Assembly: GCA_035294265.1 (NCBI GenBank)
Contig: DATGLK010000025.1
Coordinates: forward strand, 59,666 to 123,665
Direction: 5' to 3'
Length of the DNA stretch: 64,000 nt
From: Candidatus Binataceae bacterium
GTDB taxonomy: Bacteria > Desulfobacterota > Binatia > Binatales > Binataceae
Shown: one piece after another, positions 53,819-62,620 of the stretch
How the letters are laid out: each line of letters begins with the position of its first letter
Numbering within the stretch: the stretch's first letter is position 1
Position numbers and translations under genes: made by a program
Notes under the pieces: generated by a model
Databases searched by the model: none
Told to the model about the DNA's origin: nothing
The model's input: only the letters and a program-made list of their open reading frames with translations

Positions 53819-55384
53819 ATGCGATTAAATCGATTGGTCCTGGTCTTGGCGAGTCTAATGGTATTTCTAGCTGCTTGCAGCGGTGGTGGAAGCTCCGGGA
53901 GCAGCACCTCCAATCAGATGAGTCCCTCGCCCAGTGCCTCGCCCACGCCCTCAGGCTCGCCGATCGCTTCGCCCAGCCCCACCGGATCGCCACGTGCCAC
54001 GGTCACGCCCAGCGCGACCCCAAGCGGCGTGGCGACGTCCTCAGTATCGACCTCGGCCAACGCACCGGGAGTGTTGATCTCAGGCAAGACCGTCACCGTC
54101 TATGTTCCGCTGGGTAGCGATGATCTTACCACGCCCAATGTAAGAGCAGTTACGGTGGAAACCTCAAACGGCATCAACAGCGCCAACAATCCCCCGCCGA
54201 TGACAATCAGCACCACTACCGGGGGCAGTTCGGGGCGGGCCAATTCCTGCGCGGGCGGAAACAATAGCGTTATCTGCTCGGAGCAAGGCAGCGACGGTAT
54301 CTATTTAATCACACCCGGAGCGGCGACCGCGGGGGTAGCCCTCAACAATCCCAACAACCAGGCAATTGGCAACAATTACAGCGCTGGCGATTGCGTGGAA
54401 TGCGGTGCGATGATCGATCCGGGACTTGGAATCGGCATCATCTCGGGAGGCAATGGGGCCGGCACGCCTAGCGCCAATCCGAACACCGGCGGGTTTGCGA
54501 TCTACAATCTGGCGACCATGACCACATCACCCTGGATTCTCACCAACGGTGAGCCGGTCAGCGTCAACTTCGGCTACGATCCGGTCAATCACTGGATTCT
54601 TTCACCCAACTACGCGGTTAATCCGAACTCCGTGCCCGCCTTCGCCAGCACGCCGCCCCATTTCCAGATCATCAAGCTCAATGGCAGCGCGGGCACTGGC
54701 ACGGTGTACGATCTGGCCAACGATCAGACCTTCTTCAACAACAACGGCCGCAATTGCAACGCGACCACGCCGGCCGATATCCTGCCGGATTCTGGTGCGA
54801 TCGATACCCAGACCCAGATCGCGGTCGTCACCCTTCGCAAGCCTACCGCTTGTAACAGCGCGACAAGCGGACCGATCGTGGACTTGGCGCTGTTCGATCT
54901 TTCCCAGGCAACCTTTACCGCAGCCAGCGGCGGCTCGGCTACCGGGAGTTGGAATACCAACGGCAAGCAGATCCAGACTCTGTCGGCGCTTTATCCCAAC
55001 TTCGGTAACGGGATAACCGGTATCAGCGTGGTGTCGGGGATGCATCTGGCGCTGCTCGACGATCAATCGGGCAACAGCGGCTTCGGCGCTATCGTGCTGC
55101 CCTCCAGCTCGGGCACCGGCACCCCCGCGGTGACCGATTATGTGGTGGCCTCGATGCCGAACGATCCGAGCGGAGCGGCCTGGACGATGCCCAAGCAGCC
55201 CAACGGTCTGACTACCTACATTAGCCCTAACACCAACCGGCCGATGGGCGTGATTTTCAACAACAGCCGGACTTTCGTGGCGGTCATCGATCTAATGAAT
55301 TTGCTCAATCCCGCAAATCGCAACGGACCTAACTCGGTGTCTAACCCGCTGCCCAGCGGGATCGTCACCTTCGTGCAGGATTAG
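53819..55384 (+). CDS. Lipoprotein of unknown function
   Basis: A 521-residue lipoprotein. Signal and lipobox FLAAC (about residue 19), then Gly/Ser and Ser/Pro/Thr linker (SPSPSASPTPSGSPIASPSP). The body is beta-rich, with several segments such as VNFGYDPVNHWILSPNYAVN and HLALLDDQSGNSGFGAIVLP that suggest a propeller-like or repeat fold, and scattered Cys pairs (NSCAGGNNSVICSEQ). GGGAGGAGAAGAG is directly before the ATG. It resembles the lipoprotein at 28455-29888 in architecture, though I cannot prove homology. An intrinsic terminator follows. Confidence 0.75.
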   Translation: MRLNRLVLVLASLMVFLAACSGGGSSGSSTSNQMSPSPSASPTPSGSPIASPSPTGSPRATVTPSATPSGVATSSVSTSANAPGVLISGKTVTVYVPLGSDDLTTPNVRAVTVETSNGINSANNPPPMTISTTTGGSSGRANSCAGGNNSVICSEQGSDGIYLITPGAATAGVALNNPNNQAIGNNYSAGDCVECGAMIDPGLGIGIISGGNGAGTPSANPNTGGFAIYNLATMTTSPWILTNGEPVSVNFGYDPVNHWILSPNYAVNPNSVPAFASTPPHFQIIKLNGSAGTGTVYDLANDQTFFNNNGRNCNATTPADILPDSGAIDTQTQIAVVTLRKPTACNSATSGPIVDLALFDLSQATFTAASGGSATGSWNTNGKQIQTLSALYPNFGNGITGISVVSGMHLALLDDQSGNSGFGAIVLPSSSGTGTPAVTDYVVASMPNDPSGAAWTMPKQPNGLTTYISPNTNRPMGVIFNNSRTFVAVIDLMNLLNPANRNGPNSVSNPLPSGIVTFVQD

Positions 55385-55402
55385 CCGCACAAAAGCACGA
55401 AA

Positions 55403-55429
55403 GGAGCCCGGCGCGGCGCGCCGGGCTCC
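55403..55429 (+). terminator. Intrinsic terminator
   Basis: GGAGCCCGGCGC pairs perfectly with GCGCCGGGCTCC around a GGC loop, followed by the T-rich TTCTTGTCTT. It begins 18 bp after the stop of the lipoprotein gene. Confidence 0.85.
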
Positions 55430-55954
55430 TTCTTGTCTTACAACCCCTCCCAGTATGCAGGCGCGTAACAGCTGAGTGCTCTGACTGCACGGCTTTGGCT
55501 GGGCGGCCGTACTGCCTCTTTCCGCCGCCGATCACGAAGGGCCGGTGCGAGCAGTACCAGTTGCGGTGCACAATAGTAAGTCGTCAGTTCCTGCGTGAGG
55601 GCTCGGCGATGAGGGGCTGGCGGCGGGCACTCCAGCCCTCCGGTCGCGGGCATGAGCCTTGCTTTCCCTAGTGGTCAAGTCCTCCTTTCATGAGTCTGTG
55701 CCGGAGACCAGCCGGTGACGTGTAGCCGGCAGGCAATTTCTCCGGGATGCGGATTCCCCCGCTGAGGCTTGCTTCCGGCGGCCCAGTATTTCGCCGCACC
55801 TAGCGGCAGTTCTCCCAACAACGAAGCGCTGAGGGGTTTGGTTTGTCATGAAGTTGCTGGAGGTAAACGACCGCTACTGCCAAGCTTGAAACGTGAGAGG
55901 TCCAACGTTGCTGGCGGAGACAACCGACAGGGATCGTCGATCCGCCCTCAACGC
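55430..55954. other. Intergenic region without clear gene
   Basis: About 525 bp between the terminator and the end of the PhyH-like gene. I see no gene, RNA or repeat that I can support; a GC-rich stem-prone stretch lies near 55705-55750 (see rejected items). Confidence 0.5.
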
Positions 55955-56917
55955 TCAGCCGCTCGAAAGCTGCCCTTGCAGGTAACCGCCCAGCTCGGCG
56001 TATGGCGAGGTCCAAGGGTCATTGGCCGCGAAGTAAGTCAGGTTGTGAGCGACGATCGCCAGGCGAGTGCGAAAATCAGGGAGTCGATAGGTGAGCTCGA
56101 GAAGCGGGATACTGAAGTCGCTCGGCGCGGCCTTGGGGCCGACGAATTCGGCGGAAAAGCTGATACGAGGGGCGCGCGCGCCGTGGCTGGCCGCACCCCA
56201 GTGCAGAACCCCGAAGTCCCAGCCCAAAATTGCGCCGGCGCACGCGGGCAGGGGACGTGCGGCCTGCATTAGATGGAGCGCCGCGACCGCGGGAAGCTGG
56301 GCGGCATCGAACAGTCCCTTCATATCCAGATCGCTGGGAAGCAAATCCTTGGGCACCAAGTAGATGCATCCGTTGTCGAGGGTGGCAGGGTTTAGCGCCA
56401 CCCATAGCGTCATTCCCACCCCGCCATATCGGTCGGCATGCGGCGGCCAGCCCTTGGCCCCGCGTCTGGGATGGACGTAGTAGCACCACACATGTGGATG
56501 CATCCGGTAGCCGGGCCCCAAATTTTCCTCCAATAAGGCGCGTAACGAGGGTAGTTGCCAAAAGCCCCAGAACTCGTCGTACATGAAGGCGAAGACCGGT
56601 GGCCATTCGGCGGCCTTGAGCGTCTCCACGCCGCGGCGCATCGCGGCCAGAGCCTGGCTCGCCAGCAGCGGGCGGGCTACGAAGTGGCCTTGAGCATTGA
56701 ATTGACGCAGTAGACGAGTGCGATAAGCGGTGGAATAGCCGCCCGTCTCGATGAGGGCTTTCGGATCGGCGTTGACCGACAGGAAAGGGCAGAGCGAGCG
56801 CCAAAAGCGCGGGCTTCGAGCTTGCTCCGCGCGCCGGCGCAGATCGGCGCGGTCAAGCCGCAGTGCCTGTGCGAGCACGGCGCGGGCGCGGAGCGGAGGC
56901 GCGGGAATCGTGGCCAC
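55955..56917 (-). CDS. Phytanoyl-CoA dioxygenase (PhyH)-like 2-oxoglutarate/Fe(II) oxygenase
   Basis: A 320-residue protein with the jelly-roll of PhyH-type oxygenases. The iron motif is in WPPHADRYGGVGMTLWVALN (His-x-Asp), followed by NPATLDNGCIYLVP, and the distal His and 2-oxoglutarate-binding Arg in VLHWGAASHGARAPRISFS. It starts with GTG at 56917 after GGGAGGACAGAGGC, which avoids overlap with the PqqD-like gene 16 bp upstream. It is probably co-translated with that gene, so it could act on a peptide bound by the PqqD-like protein. Other 2OG oxygenases hydroxylate small molecules; the substrate is open. Confidence 0.75.
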   Translation of the reverse strand: MATIPAPPLRARAVLAQALRLDRADLRRRAEQARSPRFWRSLCPFLSVNADPKALIETGGYSTAYRTRLLRQFNAQGHFVARPLLASQALAAMRRGVETLKAAEWPPVFAFMYDEFWGFWQLPSLRALLEENLGPGYRMHPHVWCYYVHPRRGAKGWPPHADRYGGVGMTLWVALNPATLDNGCIYLVPKDLLPSDLDMKGLFDAAQLPAVAALHLMQAARPLPACAGAILGWDFGVLHWGAASHGARAPRISFSAEFVGPKAAPSDFSIPLLELTYRLPDFRTRLAIVAHNLTYFAANDPWTSPYAELGGYLQGQLSSG

Positions 56918-56933
56918 GCCTCTGTCCTCCCGA

Positions 56934-57218
56934 TTAATCGTCGGAGGTAACCGGTGCAGCAATGACCAGTCCCTTGGCCGACAGCTCGGCCAGGAAGCGA
57001 TCAAGGTCGGTCCGAGCCTGCTCCGGGCTGACCTCGTAATCCGCGCTCAGTTGTTCGACGATCTGGGTTCGCGAGCAGCCTTGCGCCAACAGCCGCCAGA
57101 TATCGTTGCCGCTTCCTTCCAAGCCGAAATAGATCCCGCTCTCAAGGTTGAGAATCACTACTTCGCCATCCAAATCGCGCCATACGATCTGCTCTTCCGC
57201 CAGTACGCTCTCCGCCAT
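56934..57218 (-). CDS. PqqD-like peptide-recognition (RRE) protein
   Basis: A 94-residue PqqD-family protein, the winged-helix RiPP recognition element that binds precursor peptides. Marks: EEQIVWRDLDGEVVILNLES, GIYFGLEGSGNDIWRLLAQG and LSADYEVSPEQARTDLDRFL. I chose the Met at 57218. The other pqq genes (A, B, C, E) are not nearby, so it is either a lone RRE working with the downstream PhyH-like oxygenase or a stray member. Confidence 0.82.
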   Translation of the reverse strand: MAESVLAEEQIVWRDLDGEVVILNLESGIYFGLEGSGNDIWRLLAQGCSRTQIVEQLSADYEVSPEQARTDLDRFLAELSAKGLVIAAPVTSDD

Positions 57219-57448
57219 AAAAGCCTCGCCGGGGGCTAAAATATGATGCAATTTGGCCGCGTAGCGAGGCTAACACAAGTGCGCGCACTTTCAATCCGCC
57301 TATCGTTGGTGGCGCCGAGTTGAAATTCCCCAGTCGCCGATATCTGACAGCCGCCTGCGGCCAGCCTCTTGCGCAGGCCGCGCTTGCCAGCAAAATAGTG
57401 GTGGCCAAGCGGGGTGTTAGCCCAGCAGGCATGCGGAGGGGGTAGGCG

Positions 57449-58045
57449 ATGGAAGCAGATAGCGGACACAACGAAGGAAAGCGGACCGCGCTGGCGAGCG
57501 AGCTCTCACGCCGCCGGCTGCTGGCGATCGGGGGTACGCTGGCAGGATGGGCGTTGATGCCGCAAGGACGAGCGCTGGCGGCGTTGCAGGTCGCGTTGCC
57601 GCGCACCCGCGAGCTGCGCTTTTACAACCTGCATACCGGCGAGCGCCTTAGCGCCGTGTACTGCGAGCGTGGCGGCTATATCAAAGCCGCGCTGGCAGAA
57701 ATCAACTACATTTTGCGCGACTTCCGGGCCAATCAGGTCAAGCCTATCGATCCGCGCCTGCTCGACCTGCTGTACGGGCTTAATCGGCGTCTGGATACCC
57801 GCCAACCCTTCGCCGTGATTTCGGGCTATCGCTCTCCGGCCACCAATGCGATGCTGGCGGCGCGCAGCGAAGGGGTAGCCGTGCACAGTCTGCACATGGT
57901 AGGGCAAGCGATCGACATCCGAGTGCCGGGTCGCGGGCTGAGCGAGCTCAGGCGCGCCGCCACCAGCCTGAAGCTGGGCGGGGTGGGATACTATCCCGCT
58001 TCCGACTTCGTCCATGTTGATGTCGGTCGGGTGCGCTACTGGTAG
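57449..58045 (+). CDS. Tat-exported M15-type (DUF882/YcbK) peptidase
   Basis: A 198-residue protein with a twin-arginine signal (LSRRRLLAIGGTLAGWALM, residues 19-37) and a DUF882/peptidase M15 domain. Zinc motifs are HSLHMVGQAIDIR (H-x3-G-x-A-x-D) and FVHVDVG; GYRSPATNAMLAARSEGVAV is the family substrate-side motif. It should trim peptidoglycan peptide cross-bridges in the periplasm. The start lies after a weak GGGGTAGGCG site. Confidence 0.85.
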   Translation: MEADSGHNEGKRTALASELSRRRLLAIGGTLAGWALMPQGRALAALQVALPRTRELRFYNLHTGERLSAVYCERGGYIKAALAEINYILRDFRANQVKPIDPRLLDLLYGLNRRLDTRQPFAVISGYRSPATNAMLAARSEGVAVHSLHMVGQAIDIRVPGRGLSELRRAATSLKLGGVGYYPASDFVHVDVGRVRYW

Positions 58046-58065
58046 GGGTCAAGAGCGGACGGGTT

Positions 58066-59253
58066 TCAGCCCTGAGCGTAAACCTTTTCCGCGGCGGCCA
58101 GGGCGCGCCCGCGCGCTACCTCAGCGCCCATCGCGGCCAATTGCGCCTCCAGCGCGCTGAGCAGAACCACTACGTGGTTGCGTTGGGCCGATTCGCCCAT
58201 CAAGCCGATCCGCCAAATTTTGCCGCGCAACGGTCCCAGACCGGCGCCGATCTCCATGTTGTAATCGGCCAGCAGCGTTGCGCGCACGCGGGCTTCGTCA
58301 ACTCCCGCCGGGATCTTGACGGTGGTTAATTGGGGCAGGCGATGTCCCTCCTGGGCGGCCAGCTCCAAGCCCATCGCGCGCACTCCCGCGTGCAGGGCGG
58401 CGGCGTGCAAGGCATGACGCTTAAAGCGCGCCTCCAAGCCTTCTTCGGCCACGACTCGCAGCGCTTCATACAGCGCGTAATTCATGCTGATGGGAGCGGT
58501 ATGATGGTAAACTCGCTCCTGGCCCCAATATTGCGCGATCATCGCCAGATCCAGGTACCAGGAGGCGCATTTGCTCTTGCGTTCCGCGATGACGGCCAGC
58601 GCCCGCTCGCCCACGGTCAGAGGCGCCAGCCCCGGTGGCGCGCTGAGCCCCTTTTGCGTGCAGCTAAAGCAGATATCGACCTGCCATTCGTCCACGTTGA
58701 CTGGAATGCAACCCAGCGAGGTAACCGCGTCGAGCATCAGCAGGGCACCGCGCCGATGCGTCAGGCGCGAGATCTCTTCGATTGGCTGCCATGCCCCGGT
58801 GGAGGTCTCCGCGTGGACCAGGGCTACCAGCTTGGGCTTGGCGCAGGCCGCCAGCGCCGTTTCGATCGCCTCGGTGGTGAGGATCTGACCCCATTCGGCC
58901 CGCGCTTGGTGCACCTTGGCCCCCAGGCGTTGGGCGCAATCAACCATCCGCCCGCCAAACACCCCGTTGACCCCGACTACGACTTCGTCGCCGGGCTCGA
59001 TAAGATTGGCCATCGCCGCTTCCATCCCGGAGGAGCCGGTGCCCGAGAGCGGCAGGGTCATGGGGTTGGCAGTGCGAAAGACCATGCGCAGCAGCTTCTT
59101 GGTGTCTTCCATCAAGGCGATGAACTCGGGATCGAGATGGCCTATCATGGGCGCGCTCATCGCGCGCAGCACGCGCGGATTAACATTGGAGGGGCCGGGG
59201 CCGAGCAGGATGCGCGCGCTGGGCTTCAGTTCGGGAAATTGCTGCGTTGGCAT
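58066..59253 (-). CDS. Alanine/serine-glyoxylate aminotransferase family protein
   Basis: A 395-residue class-V PLP aminotransferase. The PLP lysine is K201 in FSCTQKGLSAPPGLAPL; LLGPGPSNVNPRVLRAM and SGTGSSGMEAAMANLIEPGD are the phosphate-binding and entry motifs; IWRIGLMGESAQRNHVVVLL is the typical end. It transfers amino groups from serine or alanine to glyoxylate. It is divergent from glcD, whose product chain makes glyoxylate from glycolate, so the two probably cooperate. Confidence 0.9.
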   Translation of the reverse strand: MPTQQFPELKPSARILLGPGPSNVNPRVLRAMSAPMIGHLDPEFIALMEDTKKLLRMVFRTANPMTLPLSGTGSSGMEAAMANLIEPGDEVVVGVNGVFGGRMVDCAQRLGAKVHQARAEWGQILTTEAIETALAACAKPKLVALVHAETSTGAWQPIEEISRLTHRRGALLMLDAVTSLGCIPVNVDEWQVDICFSCTQKGLSAPPGLAPLTVGERALAVIAERKSKCASWYLDLAMIAQYWGQERVYHHTAPISMNYALYEALRVVAEEGLEARFKRHALHAAALHAGVRAMGLELAAQEGHRLPQLTTVKIPAGVDEARVRATLLADYNMEIGAGLGPLRGKIWRIGLMGESAQRNHVVVLLSALEAQLAAMGAEVARGRALAAAEKVYAQG

Positions 59254-59353
59254 AAATTCACCTCGCGCCGGTTTGCGGCTCGCTCTTGCGGCTCCTGATC
59301 TAAAAGGTTAACCGTGTAACGATTTGGATCGGCCCGATGGTAGCCTAAGTGCA

Positions 59354-60820
59354 ATGGCGATGCATCAGGAAAAGATGGCTTCCACCGACGCTGCGTTGAG
59401 CGCGCAGTTGCGCGCCGAACTGCGCGCGATTGTCGGCGCGGCCGGCTTTTTTGACGATCCCGGCGAGCTCAAGGTTTACGAATGCGACGGCTGGACCATC
59501 GAGAAAGCCGCGCCCGCGCTCGTGTTGCTGCCGCGGACCACCGCCGAAGTCAGCGCTATCCTCAAGGCGCTGTGGCGCCAGGGCGTGGCCTATGTGCCTC
59601 GCGGTGCTGGCACCGGGCTGTCGGGCGGCTGTCTGCCCTGGCTGGCTCCGGTGATGATCGGCACCGCGCGGATGAACCGCATCCTGGCCATCGATCTGGC
59701 CAACCGCCGAGTTGAAGTTGAGCCCGGGGTGGTCAATCTGCAGGTCAGTACGGCCATTGCAAAAGCAGGCTACTTCTATGCGCCAGACCCTTCTTCTCAG
59801 GCGGCTTGTACGATTGGCGGTAATATTGCTGAAAATTCGGGTGGACCGCATACGCTTAAATACGGCGTTACCACCAATCATGTCTTAGGCCTGGAGCTGG
59901 TGCTGCCCGACGGCGAGATCGTCGAGCTGGGCGGCCCCAGCGAGGAGCGGCTGGGCTACGATTTGACCGGTGCGGTGGTCGGAGCCGAGGGCACCGCTGG
60001 CATTGTGACTCGCGCCACCCTGAAAATCGTGCGCACGCCCGAGCAGTATCGCACTTTGCTGGCGCTGTTTCCCACGGTCGACGCCGCCACGAGCGCGGTC
60101 TCCGCGATCATCGCGGCCGGGATGGTGCCGGGCGCGGTCGAGATGATGGATCGCCTGATCATGGATGCGGTCGAGATGGCTTTTCACATAGGCTTTCCGT
60201 CCCACGTCCAGGCGGCCTTGATCGTCGAACTCGATGGCCTCGCCGCCGGCCTGGATGAATACGTGCGGCAGGCCGTGGAGTTGGTGCGCGCCCACGGCGC
60301 GGAGCAAGTGCGGGTGGCGCGTGACGAGGCCGAGCGGCAATTGCTGTGGAAGGCGCGCAAGCGCGCTTTTGGCGCGGTGGGCCGGCTGACGCCCAACTTC
60401 GTGACTCAGGACGGGGTGGTACCGCGTACCCGCCTGCCCGAGACGCTGCGCGCGATCGCAGCGATCGCGCGGCGCTATCAGATCAAGATCGGCAACGTCT
60501 TTCATGCCGGTGACGGCAACCTCCATCCGATCCTCTTTTACGACGAGCGCGTGCCCGAGCAGGTACGCGCCGTGATTGAAGCCGGGCGCGAAATCCTGGC
60601 GACTTGCGTGGCGATGGGCGGGAGTTTGACCGGCGAGCACGGCATTGGAGTGGAAAAGCTGGCCGAGATGCCGCTTTTGTTCGGCCCCGACGACTTGCGC
60701 GTGATGGCCGAGTTGCGCGCGGTGTTCGATCCTCAGCAGCGCTCCAATCCAGGTAAGGTGCTGCCGCAGCCCGGCGCCTGCGTGGAAGTCGCGCGGCCGC
60801 ATCGCCAGGCCGCGCTGTAG
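59354..60820 (+). CDS. glcD: Glycolate oxidase FAD subunit
   Basis: A 488-residue FAD-linked oxidase of the GlcD/lactate-dehydrogenase group. FAD site: GVAYVPRGAGTGLSGGCLPW and ACTIGGNIAENSGGPHTLKY, then YGVTTNHVLGLELVLPDGEI; substrate-side text FHAGDGNLHPILFYDER and SLTGEHGIGVEK. It oxidises glycolate to glyoxylate with GlcE and GlcF. The start is uncertain: ATG at 59354, 59360 or 59375 are all possible. GlcE and GlcF follow after a metE-like gene and a convergent SnoaL gene. Confidence 0.92.
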   Translation: MAMHQEKMASTDAALSAQLRAELRAIVGAAGFFDDPGELKVYECDGWTIEKAAPALVLLPRTTAEVSAILKALWRQGVAYVPRGAGTGLSGGCLPWLAPVMIGTARMNRILAIDLANRRVEVEPGVVNLQVSTAIAKAGYFYAPDPSSQAACTIGGNIAENSGGPHTLKYGVTTNHVLGLELVLPDGEIVELGGPSEERLGYDLTGAVVGAEGTAGIVTRATLKIVRTPEQYRTLLALFPTVDAATSAVSAIIAAGMVPGAVEMMDRLIMDAVEMAFHIGFPSHVQAALIVELDGLAAGLDEYVRQAVELVRAHGAEQVRVARDEAERQLLWKARKRAFGAVGRLTPNFVTQDGVVPRTRLPETLRAIAAIARRYQIKIGNVFHAGDGNLHPILFYDERVPEQVRAVIEAGREILATCVAMGGSLTGEHGIGVEKLAEMPLLFGPDDLRVMAELRAVFDPQQRSNPGKVLPQPGACVEVARPHRQAAL

Positions 60821-60859
60821 CCTCGCCAAAATTGATCTTTACGGAGAGCAGAGCGGTCA

Positions 60860-62044
60860 ATGGCAAAAAGCTTACAGCACATTACCGTCACCCACGTCGG
60901 CAGTCTGGTCCGCCCCCCGGCGCTGATCGAGTTCCTGGAGAAAATCGACCGCGGCGAGGCTTATGACGAGGCGGCCTATCAAGAGTGTTTGCGCAGCTCG
61001 ATCGCCGAGGCGGTTCGGCTGCAGGCCGAGGCGGGCGTCGAGATCGTCAGCGACGGTGAGTACGGCAAGACGGTCAACTGGGCCTTTTATGTGCACCATC
61101 GGCTCGGCGGTCTGGAAATGCGTGCGCTCACGCCCGAGGAGATGGGCGATCCAGCCGCCGCGGTGATCGGTGGACGCGACCGCGCAGCATTTCCCGAATT
61201 CTACCACGAATATGACGGCCGAGTGCTGCGCAACACCATGATCGCGGTGCGACCGGTGGTCACCGGCCCGCTCAGTTATCGAGGACAGGCCGAGCTGCAG
61301 CGTGATATCGCCAATCTTAAGGCTGGCCTGGGCGGAATTGATGCGCGCGGTTTTCTGCCGGTAGTGGCGCCCGCCAGTGCGATGCCCAACGCCAAGGTCG
61401 AATACTATCGCGATGAAGAAAGCTTTCTGTTTGCCCTAGCCGAAGCCTTGCGCCAGGAGTATCGCGCGATCATCGAGGCCGGCCTTTATTTGCAAGTAGA
61501 TGACGCCTTTTTGCCCTTCATGTACGAAAAGCTGGTGCCCCCCATGACCCTGGCCCAGTACCGCCAATGGGCCGAGATGCGCATCGCGGCGCTCAATCGC
61601 GCACTGGAGGGGTTGCCGCTGGAGCGCACTCGCTACCACATCTGTTGGGGAAGCTGGAACGGACCCCACATGTTCGATATTCCGCTCAAGGAGATTATAG
61701 ATCTGGTGCTCAAGGTCAGGGTCGGCGGCTTCAGCTTCGAGGCCGCCAATCCTCGTCACGAGCATGAATGGCAGGTGTGGAAAGCGGTCAAGCTGCAACC
61801 TGGCCAATACATAATTCCGGGGGTGGTTACCCACTCCACCAACATCGTGGAGCATCCCGAGCTGGTGGCCGAGCGTCTGCTTCGCTTCGCCGGATGCGTG
61901 GGAGGTGAAAATCTAATGGCAGGGACCGATTGTGGCTTTTCCCAAAGCCCGCTGGCCGGCCGCGTCCATCGCACGATAATGTGGGCCAAGCTCAGGGCCC
62001 TGGCCGAAGGCGCGCGGCTAGCTTCGCACAAGCTGTGGAGCTGA
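60860..62044 (+). CDS. MetE-C-like (cobalamin-independent methionine synthase family) protein
   Basis: A 394-residue single-domain relative of the catalytic half of cobalamin-independent methionine synthase, and of methyl-transfer enzymes acting on other substrates. Zinc ligands appear as RYHICWGSWNGPH (His, Cys), FSFEAANPRHEHEW (Glu) and MAGTDCGFSQSP (Cys). It lacks the N-terminal folate half of MetE. ACGGAGAGCAGAGCGGTCA precedes the ATG. Relatives act in xenobiotic demethylation or methionine salvage; placement between glcD and glcE has no clear meaning. Confidence 0.85.
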   Translation: MAKSLQHITVTHVGSLVRPPALIEFLEKIDRGEAYDEAAYQECLRSSIAEAVRLQAEAGVEIVSDGEYGKTVNWAFYVHHRLGGLEMRALTPEEMGDPAAAVIGGRDRAAFPEFYHEYDGRVLRNTMIAVRPVVTGPLSYRGQAELQRDIANLKAGLGGIDARGFLPVVAPASAMPNAKVEYYRDEESFLFALAEALRQEYRAIIEAGLYLQVDDAFLPFMYEKLVPPMTLAQYRQWAEMRIAALNRALEGLPLERTRYHICWGSWNGPHMFDIPLKEIIDLVLKVRVGGFSFEAANPRHEHEWQVWKAVKLQPGQYIIPGVVTHSTNIVEHPELVAERLLRFAGCVGGENLMAGTDCGFSQSPLAGRVHRTIMWAKLRALAEGARLASHKLWS

Positions 62045-62058
62045 TTGCCCCGAGCGAC

Positions 62059-62511
62059 TCAGCCCCAGCCGTGCTTGAGCGGCGCAGCGTACTCCAGCAA
62101 GGTGATGCGCTCGGTGATCTTCCAATTGTCCGCGACCCGGCGCAGGCGATCGAAGAAGCGGCCGGACTGGGTGACCGAGCCACCGTCAAACTCCAGTGCC
62201 GCGCTCCAGTAGCATTTGCAGCTTGCCTCGTCGCCGTTGATCTCGATGATGTGGTTGCTGTTGGTATGGCGCAAAAAGGTGAAATCGCGGTTGAGCGCGC
62301 GCCGATGGTACTCCACGATCGCGCCGCGTCCCTGGCAGCGCTGGGTCTGTTCGCCGGGATGGCGAATTTCCAGGGTGCAGGCGTCGTCGAAAAGTTCGCC
62401 CAAAATGGCTACGTCGCGGGCGTCCACGGCATAGCAATAGCGGTAGAGCAGCTCGCGGATCTGCTCGCGATCGCGTAACTGGCGCAGTAATCTTGCTTCT
62501 TCGCCTTCCAT
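62059..62511 (-). CDS. SnoaL-like (NTF2-fold) protein
   Basis: A 150-residue SnoaL_4-type protein: EQIRELLYRYCYAVDARDVA, LGELFDDACTLEIRHPGEQT, LRHTNSNHIIEINGDEASCK and SGRFFDRLRRVADNWKITER are typical of ring-hydroxylating-dioxygenase beta-like and polyketide cyclase folds. AGGAGACCTGG is before the ATG at 62511, better than a GTG at 62532. It lies convergent to glcD/metE-like genes, oriented against them. Substrate unknown. Confidence 0.8.
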   Translation of the reverse strand: MEGEEARLLRQLRDREQIRELLYRYCYAVDARDVAILGELFDDACTLEIRHPGEQTQRCQGRGAIVEYHRRALNRDFTFLRHTNSNHIIEINGDEASCKCYWSAALEFDGGSVTQSGRFFDRLRRVADNWKITERITLLEYAAPLKHGWG

Positions 62512-62620
62512 CCAGGTCTCCTCGCCGGGCACGCGCCCGTGAAGCTTGGGGCGGGCCGCACCAACCAGTCAACGCGCCGCCCTCGCGCGTAGGCCTGCGC
62601 TTGATGATAAAGATTGCATC

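Noticed and set aside
55690-55760. Cobalamin-riboswitch-like piece (GCCGGAGACCAGCC)
   Set aside because: Other conserved blocks of the cobalamin riboswitch are missing and no transport or B12 gene follows in that direction.
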